A DNA stretch of 8,155 nucleotides from a bacterium (GTDB taxonomy: Bacteria > UBA9089 > JASEGY01), in NCBI GenBank assembly GCA_030019105.1, contig JASEGY010000143.1:1-8155 (forward strand), given 5' to 3'. This document shows positions 1 through 6,090 of the stretch, piece by piece. The position numbers and the translations under genes are program-made. Position 1 is the first letter of the stretch. Every line of letters begins with the position of its first letter. The notes beneath the pieces were generated by a model. That model was not told the origin of the DNA and did no database searches. It saw only the letters and a list, made by a program, of their open reading frames with translations.

Positions 1-56
1 GAAGCCCAGTAAAATCAAGCATAAATCATAGAAGTCCCAATTTCAAAACGGTCTCC

Positions 57-83
57 CTTTATGTCCTTTATCCTTTGTCATTT
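57..83. repeat. Partial short-period repeat (CCTTTATGT type) at left edge
   Basis: Bases 57-71 are identical over 15 nt to 3844-3858, inside the palindromic repeat between pilT and pilC, and the following bases keep the same CCTTT/CATTT flavour. This is probably the tail of another intergenic repeat element that starts left of the window. Bases 1-56 show no gene or clear motif. Confidence 0.45.
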
Positions 84-88
84 TTTTG

Positions 89-117
89 TTGACATTTAAG
101 CAAATATAGTGTATATT
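89..117 (+). promoter_or_regulatory. Sigma70-type promoter for pilB
   Basis: A perfect TTGACA (-35) at 89-94 is separated by exactly 17 nt from TATATT (-10, five of six consensus bases) at 112-117. A T-rich run (81-87) lies just upstream and could act as an UP-like element. Transcription would start near 124, giving a leader of about 20 nt before the TTG start at 144. Seen directly: the boxes and their spacing. Inferred: that it drives pilB and perhaps the whole pil cluster. Confidence 0.75.
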
Positions 118-143
118 ACAAACAAAAATTAGGGAGAAAATTT

Positions 144-1877
144 TTGCCTAAAGGAGCTCGGTCGCTCAGAAAGCAGATAGGGGTTGTTCTTCTGGAAGCA
201 GGTGTTATTACCCCGCAGCAGCTTGAGAAAGCTTTATCGGCGCAAAAGGACGTCAAGAGACGACTGGCCTATCTTTTAGTTGATCTTGGCCTGGTTGAAG
301 AAAAAGTCATCGTCCCTGTCCTGGCGGCATTTTTAGAGGTTCCTTTCCTGAGTTTGTCCGAGCTTAATCTCGAAAAGATAAGTCCAAAGGTAAAAGGGAT
401 TATCCCTGAATTCCTGATGCGGCGGCATCTCCTTATCCCCACTTCTTTGACAGCCGGTGATCTTTCCATTGCGATGGCTGATCCCTTAGATGTATTGGCC
501 ATAGATGATATAGCCAGGATGACTGGCTACCAGGTAAAGACCTTCATTGCCGGCGAGTCGGAAATCAAGGAGGCAATTGAGCGCTATTACAAAAAATTTC
601 TCACCCTTGATGATATCTTAGGAGAAACCAGGAAAAAGAGGATTGAAGTCGTCCGGCCGGGAGAAGAGGTGACCGATGTGGCTCAGCTTAAGGTTGATGC
701 TGAGTCCGGCGCGGTAGTTAATATAGTTAATCACCTCTTAATTGAGGCCATTGAGGCAGGCGCCAGTGATGTTCATATTGAACCTTATGGACATAAACTT
801 CGAACGCGATATCGGGTGGATGGTATCCTGTACGAAGTTACTTCACCACCCAAGGAGCTTCATCCCGCCATTATTTCGCGGGTGAAAATTATGTCCAGGC
901 TGGACATTGCCGAGAGACGTCTCCCTCAGGATGGACGATGTAAGGCCGTGCTGGAAGATCGAGAAATCGATCTTCGTGTCTCAATTATTCCGACTGCCTT
1001 TGGGGAAAAAGTTGTCTTAAGGATCCTTGATCCGGAAGGCCTCTGCTTGGACCTGAGTGAATTAGGCTTTGAACCGGAGGCGCTCTCTGTTTATAAAAAA
1101 GGGATAGGACGCCCGCATGGAATTGTCCTGGTTACCGGGCCTACCGGCTGTGGCAAATCAACTACCCTTTATTCGACTCTAAAGGTGTTAAACACAATTG
1201 ATAGAAATATACTTACTGTTGAGGACCCGGTGGAGTATGTTATTGAGGGGATAAATCAGGTTCAAATAAAGCCTGAGATAGGTTTGGATTTTGTCACCGG
1301 ACTGCGGTCTTTCATGAGGCAGGACCCCAATATTCTTATGGTGGGAGAAATAAGAGACAGGGAGACGGCTGAAGTAGCCATAAATGCTGCCCTGACCGGA
1401 CATCTGGTCTTTTCTACCCTCCATACTAATGATGCCCCGGGAGCCATTACCAGGTTGGTTAATATGGGGATCGAACCCTTTCTGATCACCTCAACGGTAA
1501 GTATGAGTCTCTCTCAGAGGTTAGTGCGGACTATATGTTCGCACTGCAAGGAAAATTATTTGGTTTCCAGGGCCATGTTGCAGGAAATTGGGTTTCCCTC
1601 CCGTGAAGAATCATCTACCCTTTACAGGGGGGCTGGATGTGAGAAATGTGGTCAGATTGGTTATAAAGGCAGAATTGGGGTCTTTGAGTTGATGGAAATG
1701 AGTGATTCCATTAGAGACCTTGTCCTCGACCGGGAACCGACGCATAAGATTAGAGAGTGTGCCCGGAAGGAGGGAATGCTCGATCTGAAAGAAGCTGCGG
1801 CCCGAAAGGTCTTTACCGGGATCACTACGGTGGAGGAGTTCTTAAGGATAACGGTTGAAGAGAGAATGCTGCATTAG
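144..1877 (+). CDS. pilB: Type IV pilus extension ATPase PilB (GspE/T2SSE family)
   Basis: Cytoplasmic hexameric ATPase that powers pilin assembly on the PilC platform. The order is an N-terminal MshEN-like domain (about 11-147), a T2SSE core with ASDVHIEP at 207-214, Walker A GPTGCGKST (332-340), Asp box VEDPVEY just after it, Walker B ILMVGE (397-402) and a His box with H420 and H427. A zinc-binding tetracysteine motif is complete: C465, C468, C499 and C502, as is usual for PilB/GspE. The 577-residue length is normal for PilB. The start is TTG with AGGGAG at 131-136, 7 nt upstream; the promoter at 89-117 leaves a short leader. In the MshEN domain two 24-residue motifs (11-34 and 40-63) are separated by exactly five residues, but the first begins QIG rather than RLG and the second has LA for LG and ends in F instead of Q, so c-di-GMP binding may be weakened or lost. 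GspE is the alternative name; pilT and pilC next door favour PilB. Confidence 0.95.
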   Translation: MPKGARSLRKQIGVVLLEAGVITPQQLEKALSAQKDVKRRLAYLLVDLGLVEEKVIVPVLAAFLEVPFLSLSELNLEKISPKVKGIIPEFLMRRHLLIPTSLTAGDLSIAMADPLDVLAIDDIARMTGYQVKTFIAGESEIKEAIERYYKKFLTLDDILGETRKKRIEVVRPGEEVTDVAQLKVDAESGAVVNIVNHLLIEAIEAGASDVHIEPYGHKLRTRYRVDGILYEVTSPPKELHPAIISRVKIMSRLDIAERRLPQDGRCKAVLEDREIDLRVSIIPTAFGEKVVLRILDPEGLCLDLSELGFEPEALSVYKKGIGRPHGIVLVTGPTGCGKSTTLYSTLKVLNTIDRNILTVEDPVEYVIEGINQVQIKPEIGLDFVTGLRSFMRQDPNILMVGEIRDRETAEVAINAALTGHLVFSTLHTNDAPGAITRLVNMGIEPFLITSTVSMSLSQRLVRTICSHCKENYLVSRAMLQEIGFPSREESSTLYRGAGCEKCGQIGYKGRIGVFELMEMSDSIRDLVLDREPTHKIRECARKEGMLDLKEAAARKVFTGITTVEEFLRITVEERMLH

Positions 1878-1889
1878 TTTTGAATATTC

Positions 1890-2198
1890 GTAGCCGTTCA
1901 CGGCTTGAAATTAGAAATTGGAAATTGGAAATTAGGGGACGGTTCATAATCTACAATTTTGACGTGAAAGCCCAATTTCGGCCTTGATCACCGTTTCGGC
2001 CACTAAGAAGAAGTGCGATTTATTCTCTCGCAAAGCCGCAAAGTCGCTAAGAGCCTATATTTTTTATTCTTTGCGTCTTTGCGCCTTTGCGAGAGATATC
2101 TTTTTTATCCGAGAATTTTCCCCGCATAGCCGAAACGATGAACAAGGCCCCAATTTCCAATTTCCAATTTCCAATTTCAGCGTTCCATGAACGGTTAC
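1890..2198. repeat. Nested palindromic repeat element between pilB and pilT
   Basis: Several concentric inverted arms are visible. The outer arms are 1890-1938 and 2148-2198; each holds four tandem heptads (GAAATTA/GAAATTG at 1907-1934 and the complement CAATTTC at 2151-2178), plus a matching GTAGCCGTTC-type end. Inside these, CGTTTCGGC at 1992-2000 pairs with GCCGAAACG at 2129-2137, and inside those are the CTTTGCG arms (2025-2051 with 2069-2095). The whole stretch could fold into one long hairpin as DNA or RNA. No flanking target duplication was seen and no gene is present. It sits 12 bases after the pilB stop, so it may act as a transcription attenuator or mRNA-stabilising structure; that role is inference. 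Confidence 0.8.
2025..2095. repeat. CTTTGCG-type inverted repeat, period 8
   Basis: The arms 2025-2051 and 2069-2095 match at 24 of 27 positions around a 17-nt AT-rich loop. The right arm is three 8-base units (CTTTGCGT, CTTTGCGC, CTTTGCGA at 2069-2092). This repeat type is recognisable from many environmental bacterial genomes, where its translation is often mis-annotated as a small protein. It forms the core of the larger palindrome 1890-2198. Confidence 0.75.
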
Positions 2199-2205
2199 AT
2201 TTATT

Positions 2206-2624
2206 GGGTCTACGCGGATTCGTGGGGTAAAACTTTCAACCTCTGCGGTTAGAAATGAGGCCAAGATATTGTATCGCCCCTTCAGGACTAATTGATGTTG
2301 TGGTTAGCCCCTTTCCCAGGGCGTTGCCCCACTGCCATTAAGTTAAGCCGAAGCTTTTGAAACACAATAGGTTGGCAAGGTAGGAGTTTAGGCTTTAGCC
2401 TTTCATTCTCCTGGTATTGTGCTGCAAATGAAACCCTAAAGGGTAAATTCCCTTCACAGGTGACTGCGGGACGAATTACATACTCCCTATATCGCCTTAG
2501 CATAAAGAGTTACCCTTAACTTAATGGCAGTGGGGCATCGCCCTGGGTTAGGATCATATAAAACCAAGTAGCCCTGTAAGGGCGAGACAAGGTTGATTTT
2601 TACCCCTCGAATCCGCGTAGAGCC
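2206..2624. mobile_element. MITE-like non-coding element with 27-base TIRs and 8-base target duplication
   Basis: The terminal inverted repeats 2206-2232 and 2598-2624 match at 25 of 27 positions, with the shared core TCTACGCGGATTCG. The element is flanked by a perfect 8-base direct repeat, CATTTATT, at 2198-2205 and 2625-2632, which is the expected footprint of transposition. Its 419 bases encode no credible protein. Inside are further concentric arms: 2272-2290 with 2569-2587 (15 of 19), 2315-2347 with 2515-2547 (32 of 33), and a central hairpin at 2363-2421. The transposase that would move it is not in the window. The right end lies 39 bases before the pilT start. A hypermutated repeat cassette without transposition is the alternative, but TIR plus flanking duplication favours a MITE-like origin. 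Confidence 0.7.
2315..2547. repeat. Near-perfect 33-base inverted repeat inside the MITE-like element
   Basis: 2315-2347 and 2515-2547 are inverted copies differing at one base. Each arm also contains its own small GGGC/GCCC hairpin, so the element has alternative folds: a long stem or two short ones. The 167 bases between the arms contain a smaller hairpin in which CACAATA (2363-2369) pairs with TATTGTG (2415-2421), then AGGAG with CTCCT, then GGC-TTTA-GCC. Confidence 0.8.
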
Positions 2625-2663
2625 CATTTATTCTAACGAAAGGTATAGAAAGAGGAAATAAGT

Positions 2664-3737
2664 ATGTATAGCATGGAAGAACTTATCCACATCATGATTG
2701 AAAGAGAGGCATCCGATATACATTTAGTTGTTGGCACTCCTCCTCAAATACGGGTTGACGGTGAACTTATCCCCCTGAAAACAGAGAAGCTTAATCCGGA
2801 TGTATGTCAGGAACTTGTTTACAGTGTCTTGACTGAAAGTCAAAAGCGGAGGTTTGAAGAAACTAACGAGTTAGACCTTTCTTTTGGGGTAAGGGAGATT
2901 GGTCGAATAAGGATGAATGTCTTCCGTCAGCGGGGGACAGTCGGGGCGGCCTTGCGTAGTATACCTAATAGAACCCTGTCTTTTGAGGCCCTTGGTCTGC
3001 CTCCATCCATCCATGAAATGGCTAAATTAACCAAGGGACTCGTTCTGGTTACCGGGCCGACCGGCTCCGGAAAATCAACTACCCTGGCTGCGATCATTGA
3101 ACACATCAACCAGCATAGAAAAGAGCATATTGTTACGGTGGAAGACCCTATTGAATATCTTTACTCTCATAAGAATTGTATCATTAGTCAACGAGAAGTA
3201 GAAGCCGATACGGAGTCATTTGGGGCGGCCTTGAAATTTGTCTTAAGACAGGATCCGGACGTCATTATGGTTGGTGAGATGCGTGATCTGGAAACAATTA
3301 ATGCTACCTTGACTATTGCTGAAACCGGTCATCTGGTCCTGGCGACCCTTCATACGCCGGATGCGGTGCAGTCCATTAACAGAATAATTGATGTCTTCCC
3401 TCCTTATCAGCAACCTCAGGTTCGGGCCCAGCTTTCCTTTGTTATTCAGGCCGTCTTTTCTCAGCAGCTTTTGCCCAGGGCCGGAGGGAAAGGACGGGTA
3501 CTTGCCTGTGAGGTCTTAATTGTGACCCCCGGCCTTAGAAACCTGATTCGTGAAGAGAAGGTTCATCAGGCCTATACCTTAATGCAGGCCGGGGGAAGAG
3601 AAGGTATGCAGACAATGAATATGTCATTAGCGGATCTTTTTGGCAGAGATTTAATTACAGCCCAGGAAGCCCTGTCCAGGTCTCTTGATCCCAATGACTT
3701 AAAGAGATTTTTGGATAGAAGCGCTACAAGGTATTAA
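2664..3737 (+). CDS. pilT: Type IV pilus retraction ATPase PilT
   Basis: Cytoplasmic hexameric ATPase that drives pilus disassembly and so twitching motility. The N-terminal PAS-like domain carries ASDIHL (16-21). The core has Walker A GPTGSGKST (131-139), Asp box VEDPIEY, Walker B VIMVGE (200-205) and a His box with H223 and H230. The PilT hallmark AIRNLIRE appears as GLRNLIRE (290-297), which separates it from PilB, as does the lack of a tetracysteine motif. The 357-residue length is typical. The ATG at 2664 has AGAGGA at 2651-2656, 7 nt upstream; a second ATG at 2673 is too close to that site to be preferred. It lies 786 bases after pilB, an unusual gap for these genes, filled by repeat elements. 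No clear promoter of its own was found, so read-through from pilB or a promoter within the repeats are both possible. Confidence 0.95.
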   Translation: MYSMEELIHIMIEREASDIHLVVGTPPQIRVDGELIPLKTEKLNPDVCQELVYSVLTESQKRRFEETNELDLSFGVREIGRIRMNVFRQRGTVGAALRSIPNRTLSFEALGLPPSIHEMAKLTKGLVLVTGPTGSGKSTTLAAIIEHINQHRKEHIVTVEDPIEYLYSHKNCIISQREVEADTESFGAALKFVLRQDPDVIMVGEMRDLETINATLTIAETGHLVLATLHTPDAVQSINRIIDVFPPYQQPQVRAQLSFVIQAVFSQQLLPRAGGKGRVLACEVLIVTPGLRNLIREEKVHQAYTLMQAGGREGMQTMNMSLADLFGRDLITAQEALSRSLDPNDLKRFLDRSATRY

Positions 3738-3745
3738 TTTGATTT

Positions 3746-3925
3746 CGGATTTCGGATTGCGGATTGCGGATTGCGGATTGGCGATTGGATGCTGTCCTGA
3801 TTGAACCACAAAGCACACGGGGTGAAAGATTCTCTTGCCAAATCTTTATGTCCTTTATGTCATTTGTGTCCTTTGTGGGTAGGCGAAGTGGAAAATCCGC
3901 AATCCGCAATCCGCAATCCAAAATC
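3746..3925. repeat. Nested palindromic repeat between pilT and pilC (CGGATTG heptads)
   Basis: The left arm is one CGGATTT and four CGGATTG heptads (3746-3780). The right arm is about 3.7 inverted AATCCGC heptads (3894-3919); 3748-3777 and 3896-3925 match at 29 of 30 positions. Inside them a second pair, 3804-3818 with 3866-3880, matches at 13 of 15 and runs into three 9-base units (TCCTTTATG, TCATTTGTG, TCCTTTGTG at 3851-3877). The design parallels 1890-2198 although the sequences differ. It fills nearly the whole 206-base gap and ends just before the pilC ribosome binding site. No target duplication was seen. Confidence 0.8.
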
Positions 3926-3943
3926 TAAAGAGGAGGGGACAAA

Positions 3944-5155
3944 GTGACTTTTACCTATAAGGCGAAAAATACAGCAGGTGATGCGGTCTCAGGAACAATA
4001 GAGGCTGACAGCGAACGAATGGCTATTGCCAAACTTCGTCAACGCCGCCTTAATATCCTCTCCTTAGCTGAGGAACGGCGGACGTTCTTGAAAAAGATAG
4101 CCGGCGCAGGATGGCAGGGCCGGGTAAGATTAGCAGATTTATCCCTTTTCTCCCGGCAGCTTTCTACCTTAGTTAATGCCGGTGTGCCTATTATCCAGAG
4201 TCTTATTACCCTTGTCGAACAGACCACCCGAAAGAAACTGCAGGAAGTGATCGCGAGTGTAAGGGAGGAGATCGAAAGGGGGGCGACTATTTCCAATGCC
4301 CTGGAAAAGCATCCTGATGTCTTTTCCGAGTTTTATATTAGTATGGTTAGAGCCGGCGAGTCCGGCGGTGTTCTGGATGAAATACTGGTAAGAATCGCGG
4401 ATTACCTGGAAAATTTAGCTCAATTGCGGCGGAAGGTTATTACGGCTATGGCCTATCCAGGTACTGTTTCCGTCATTGCCACGGCTGTCACCATCTTTAT
4501 CATGCTGGTTATTATCCCTCCGTTTCAGGAAATTTATAAGACACTGGGAGTTGAGCTCCCCATACCAACTATAATCCTGCTGCATGTTAGTGACATTTTA
4601 AGGCACCATTTTCTATGGGTTTTTGCGGTTCTAGTTCTCATAGCTTATTTCTTTGTCAAATTCGTCAGGACAGAGAGGGGGAGAGAACTCTTTGACCACT
4701 ACAGTCTCAAAGTGCCTTTGTTTGGCAGCCTGTTTAGAAAAATCGCTATTGCTAAATTTTCGCGGACATTTAGCACCATGGTTAGAGCCGGTGTGCCTAT
4801 TTTAGAAGCTATGGAAGTAGTCGCCAAAACCGCAGGGAATAAAACCGTTGAAACGGCCGTAATGAATGCCCGGAATTTCATCCGTGAAGGAGAGAAGATT
4901 ACTGATCCATTGAGAGATTGTGGAGTTTTTCCGCCTATGGTTGTTCAAATGATCGCGATCGGTGAAGAGAGCGGCAGTTTGGACATTATGTTGGAGAAAT
5001 TGGCTGATTTCTACGACCAGCAGGTAGATGCCGCGGTAGCCTCTTTAGCCAGCATGATTGAACCTATCCTTATCCTTCTTATGGGGGCAATCATTGGCAG
5101 TATTATCATTGCCGTCTTTCTGCCTATCTTACTTATGCCTACCGTATTGGGGTAA
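3944..5155 (+). CDS. pilC: Type IV pilus inner-membrane platform protein PilC (T2SF/GspF family)
   Basis: Polytopic inner-membrane protein on which the PilB and PilT motors act to add or remove pilins. It has the usual duplicated T2SF domain: the first at about 67-190 (SLFSRQLSTLVNAGVPI, later RAGESGG), the second at about 270-395 (KFSRTFSTMVRAGVPI, later IGEESGS). Hydrophobic segments lie near 174-192, 223-241 and 374-398, matching the three-helix topology of the family. The 403-residue length is normal. The start is GTG at 3944 with a strong AGGAGGGG at 3931-3938, 5 nt upstream; this site decides the start despite the rare codon. It ends 32 bases before the toxin-antitoxin module. GspF is the alternative name, but the PilB/PilT context makes PilC clear. 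Confidence 0.95.
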   Translation: MTFTYKAKNTAGDAVSGTIEADSERMAIAKLRQRRLNILSLAEERRTFLKKIAGAGWQGRVRLADLSLFSRQLSTLVNAGVPIIQSLITLVEQTTRKKLQEVIASVREEIERGATISNALEKHPDVFSEFYISMVRAGESGGVLDEILVRIADYLENLAQLRRKVITAMAYPGTVSVIATAVTIFIMLVIIPPFQEIYKTLGVELPIPTIILLHVSDILRHHFLWVFAVLVLIAYFFVKFVRTERGRELFDHYSLKVPLFGSLFRKIAIAKFSRTFSTMVRAGVPILEAMEVVAKTAGNKTVETAVMNARNFIREGEKITDPLRDCGVFPPMVVQMIAIGEESGSLDIMLEKLADFYDQQVDAAVASLASMIEPILILLMGAIIGSIIIAVFLPILLMPTVLG

Positions 5156-5187
5156 AGACAGTAGTGAAATGGGGTAGTAGTTGAGAG

Positions 5188-5445
5188 ATGAATACTATCA
5201 CGGTAAGGTTGCCAAAGGATGTTGCCACGCAACTGGAGACCGAGCATATCAACAAGAAACAACTTGACTCGTTTCTGGTAGCAGCGGTTAAGGTCTGGTT
5301 GATACGATGCCAGGCAGATGAGAACTCGCAGCTCAAGGCTGTAAAGCGCCCCTGGTCTGAAGCTTTTCAGGGTAGCGCTGTGACCTTTGTGGACCAGTTG
5401 ATTAACGAGAACCAGTCGCTGTTTGAGGAGTTAGCCCACCTGTGA
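5188..5445 (+). CDS. Putative antitoxin, ribbon-helix-helix-like
   Basis: An 85-residue protein whose first 38 residues (TITVRLPKDVATQLE, then two helix-like stretches to VKVWL) resemble a ribbon-helix-helix DNA-binding domain. The acidic, helical tail (about 55-85, ending in FEELAHL) is the likely toxin-wrapping part. This fits the antitoxin role because the next gene is a Doc-type toxin and the two overlap by four bases. The ATG at 5188 is the first possible start, since an in-frame TGA lies at 5182-5184; only a weak GAGAG or GGGG ribosome site precedes it. Antitoxins with DNA-binding ends often repress their own operon, but no operator was identified. The fold assignment is by eye. It does not look like the classical Phd partner of P1 Doc. 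Confidence 0.7.
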   Translation: MNTITVRLPKDVATQLETEHINKKQLDSFLVAAVKVWLIRCQADENSQLKAVKRPWSEAFQGSAVTFVDQLINENQSLFEELAHL

Positions 5446-5927
5446 CAAGGGGACAGCCTGCTGAGGATTATGCCGATGTCATCGGCCGCCTGCTAGTCCG
5501 AGTTTACGAAATCCACGAGCGAGTATTGATCAAGGGAGGTGGCGGGCATGAGGGCATTCGGGATGCGGCGATGTTTCACGCTGCTGTGGCTCGGCCCTTT
5601 GCTACCTTCGATGGGGTTGAGCTATATCCCACCGATTTTGACAAGGCAGCAGCTCTTTTCCATTCACTGATCAAAAGCCACCCCTTTATGGACGGTACCA
5701 AGCGCACTGCCTTTACCTCGGCTATCTACTTCTTGCAGGAACGGGGCTATGTCTTGCGACGACCGTTGCCGAAGGATGAAGTCATCTGCTTCTGCGTAGA
5801 AGTGGCTGAGGAAGCCAAGCGTCAGGCGGAAGGGGAACCAGTGAAATTGAAGACCGTTGCCGGGATAGCAGCTTGGCTCAAAAAGCTTGTGATGAGGGAA
5901 GAAGGGATGAGGATTAGGTTGGGTTGA
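5442..5927 (+). CDS. doc: Death-on-curing (Doc/Fic family) toxin
   Basis: A 161-residue Fic-fold protein. Doc family toxins inactivate elongation factor Tu by phosphorylation, as shown for P1 Doc. Seen here: the N-terminal IHERVLIKGGGGHEGIRD pattern (24-41), A-RPFATFDGVELYPT (50-64), and the catalytic HPFMDGTKRTAF at 80-91. By alignment to P1 Doc, H80, D84, K87 and R88 are the conserved active-site residues; the Asn of the usual NKR is Thr86, and G85 replaces Ala. The GTG start at 5442 overlaps the antitoxin stop (GTGA), with GAGGAG at 5426-5431 as ribosome site, so translation is likely coupled. A terminator follows 21 bases after the stop. It is somewhat longer than a minimal Doc because of a basic C-terminal extension (about 133-161). 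Whether the Thr variant is active is not known from sequence. Confidence 0.88.
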   Translation: MTRGQPAEDYADVIGRLLVRVYEIHERVLIKGGGGHEGIRDAAMFHAAVARPFATFDGVELYPTDFDKAAALFHSLIKSHPFMDGTKRTAFTSAIYFLQERGYVLRRPLPKDEVICFCVEVAEEAKRQAEGEPVKLKTVAGIAAWLKKLVMREEGMRIRLG

Positions 5928-5948
5928 GTAAAGCGAAATCCAGCAATG

Positions 5949-5985
5949 AAAATAGCCCGGGGTGCGAAGCCCCCGGGCTATTTTT
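5949..5985 (+). terminator. Rho-independent terminator, probably bidirectional
   Basis: A perfect 14-bp stem, 5949-5962 pairing with 5971-5984, closes an 8-base loop (5963-5970). The GC-rich core AGCCCGGGG is followed by TTTTT on the + strand, and the A-rich left side gives a shorter U tract in the other direction. It lies between the convergent toxin and flagellin genes, so it can end both transcripts. Confidence 0.92.
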
Positions 5986-6013
5986 ACTACTTACTTGACT
6001 ACTAACTTTTGCC

Positions 6014-6049
6014 TCAGAAACCAAGTTTCTAAAGAAACCTGGTTTCTGA
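6014..6049. repeat. Hairpin repeat of the AGAAACCAGGTTTCT type
   Basis: The arms 6014-6029 and 6034-6049 pair around a TAAA loop with one mismatch in 16. Each arm is itself built from GAAACC/GGTTTC half-palindromes. It lies between the terminator and the flagellin stop and is probably another dispersed intergenic repeat, possibly a secondary 3' stem for the flagellin mRNA. Confidence 0.7.
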
Positions 6050-6067
6050 ACACGATGGGGTAAAGCG

Positions 6068-6090
6068 AAGCTAAGTTTAATACTTAGCTT
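6068..6090 (-). other. Small hairpin spanning the flagellin stop codon
   Basis: An 8-bp inverted repeat (AAGCTAAG at 6068-6075, CTTAGCTT at 6083-6090) with a 7-nt AT loop covers the last codons and the TAA at 6084-6086. It could protect the mRNA 3' end. It lacks a U tract, so it is not called a terminator. Confidence 0.4.

Noticed and set aside
1984..2190. Open frame of 68 codons on the + strand, overlapping the repeat palindrome
   Set aside because: It is a translation of the CTTTGCG and CAATTTC repeats; no ribosome site, low-complexity content, and both strands give equivalent frames.
2064..2264. Open frame of 66 codons on the - strand
   Set aside because: It also reads through the heptad repeats and crosses the boundary of the MITE-like element, so it cannot be an old gene.
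2288..2503. Open frame of 71 codons on the - strand within the MITE-like element
   Set aside because: It has no recognisable domain, covers one inverted arm and a hairpin, and is far too short for a transposase.
1890..2624. Insertion sequence with a transposase, or a tRNA or structured RNA gene
   Set aside because: No transposase-length frame, no DDE or HUH motifs, and no tRNA cloverleaf or known riboswitch core could be recognised; the palindromes explain the pairing.
3724..3921. Open frame of 65 codons on the - strand between pilT and pilC
   Set aside because: It is the translated CGGATTG palindrome; the sequence is explained by repeat units and it overlaps the end of pilT.
3746..3925. 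CRISPR array as an explanation for the repeated units
   Set aside because: The units are only 7-9 bases, directly adjacent without spacers, and paired as inverted arms.
5156..5187. Separate promoter for the toxin-antitoxin module
   Set aside because: The 32-base gap has no credible -35/-10 pair; a promoter inside the end of pilC cannot be excluded but was not seen.
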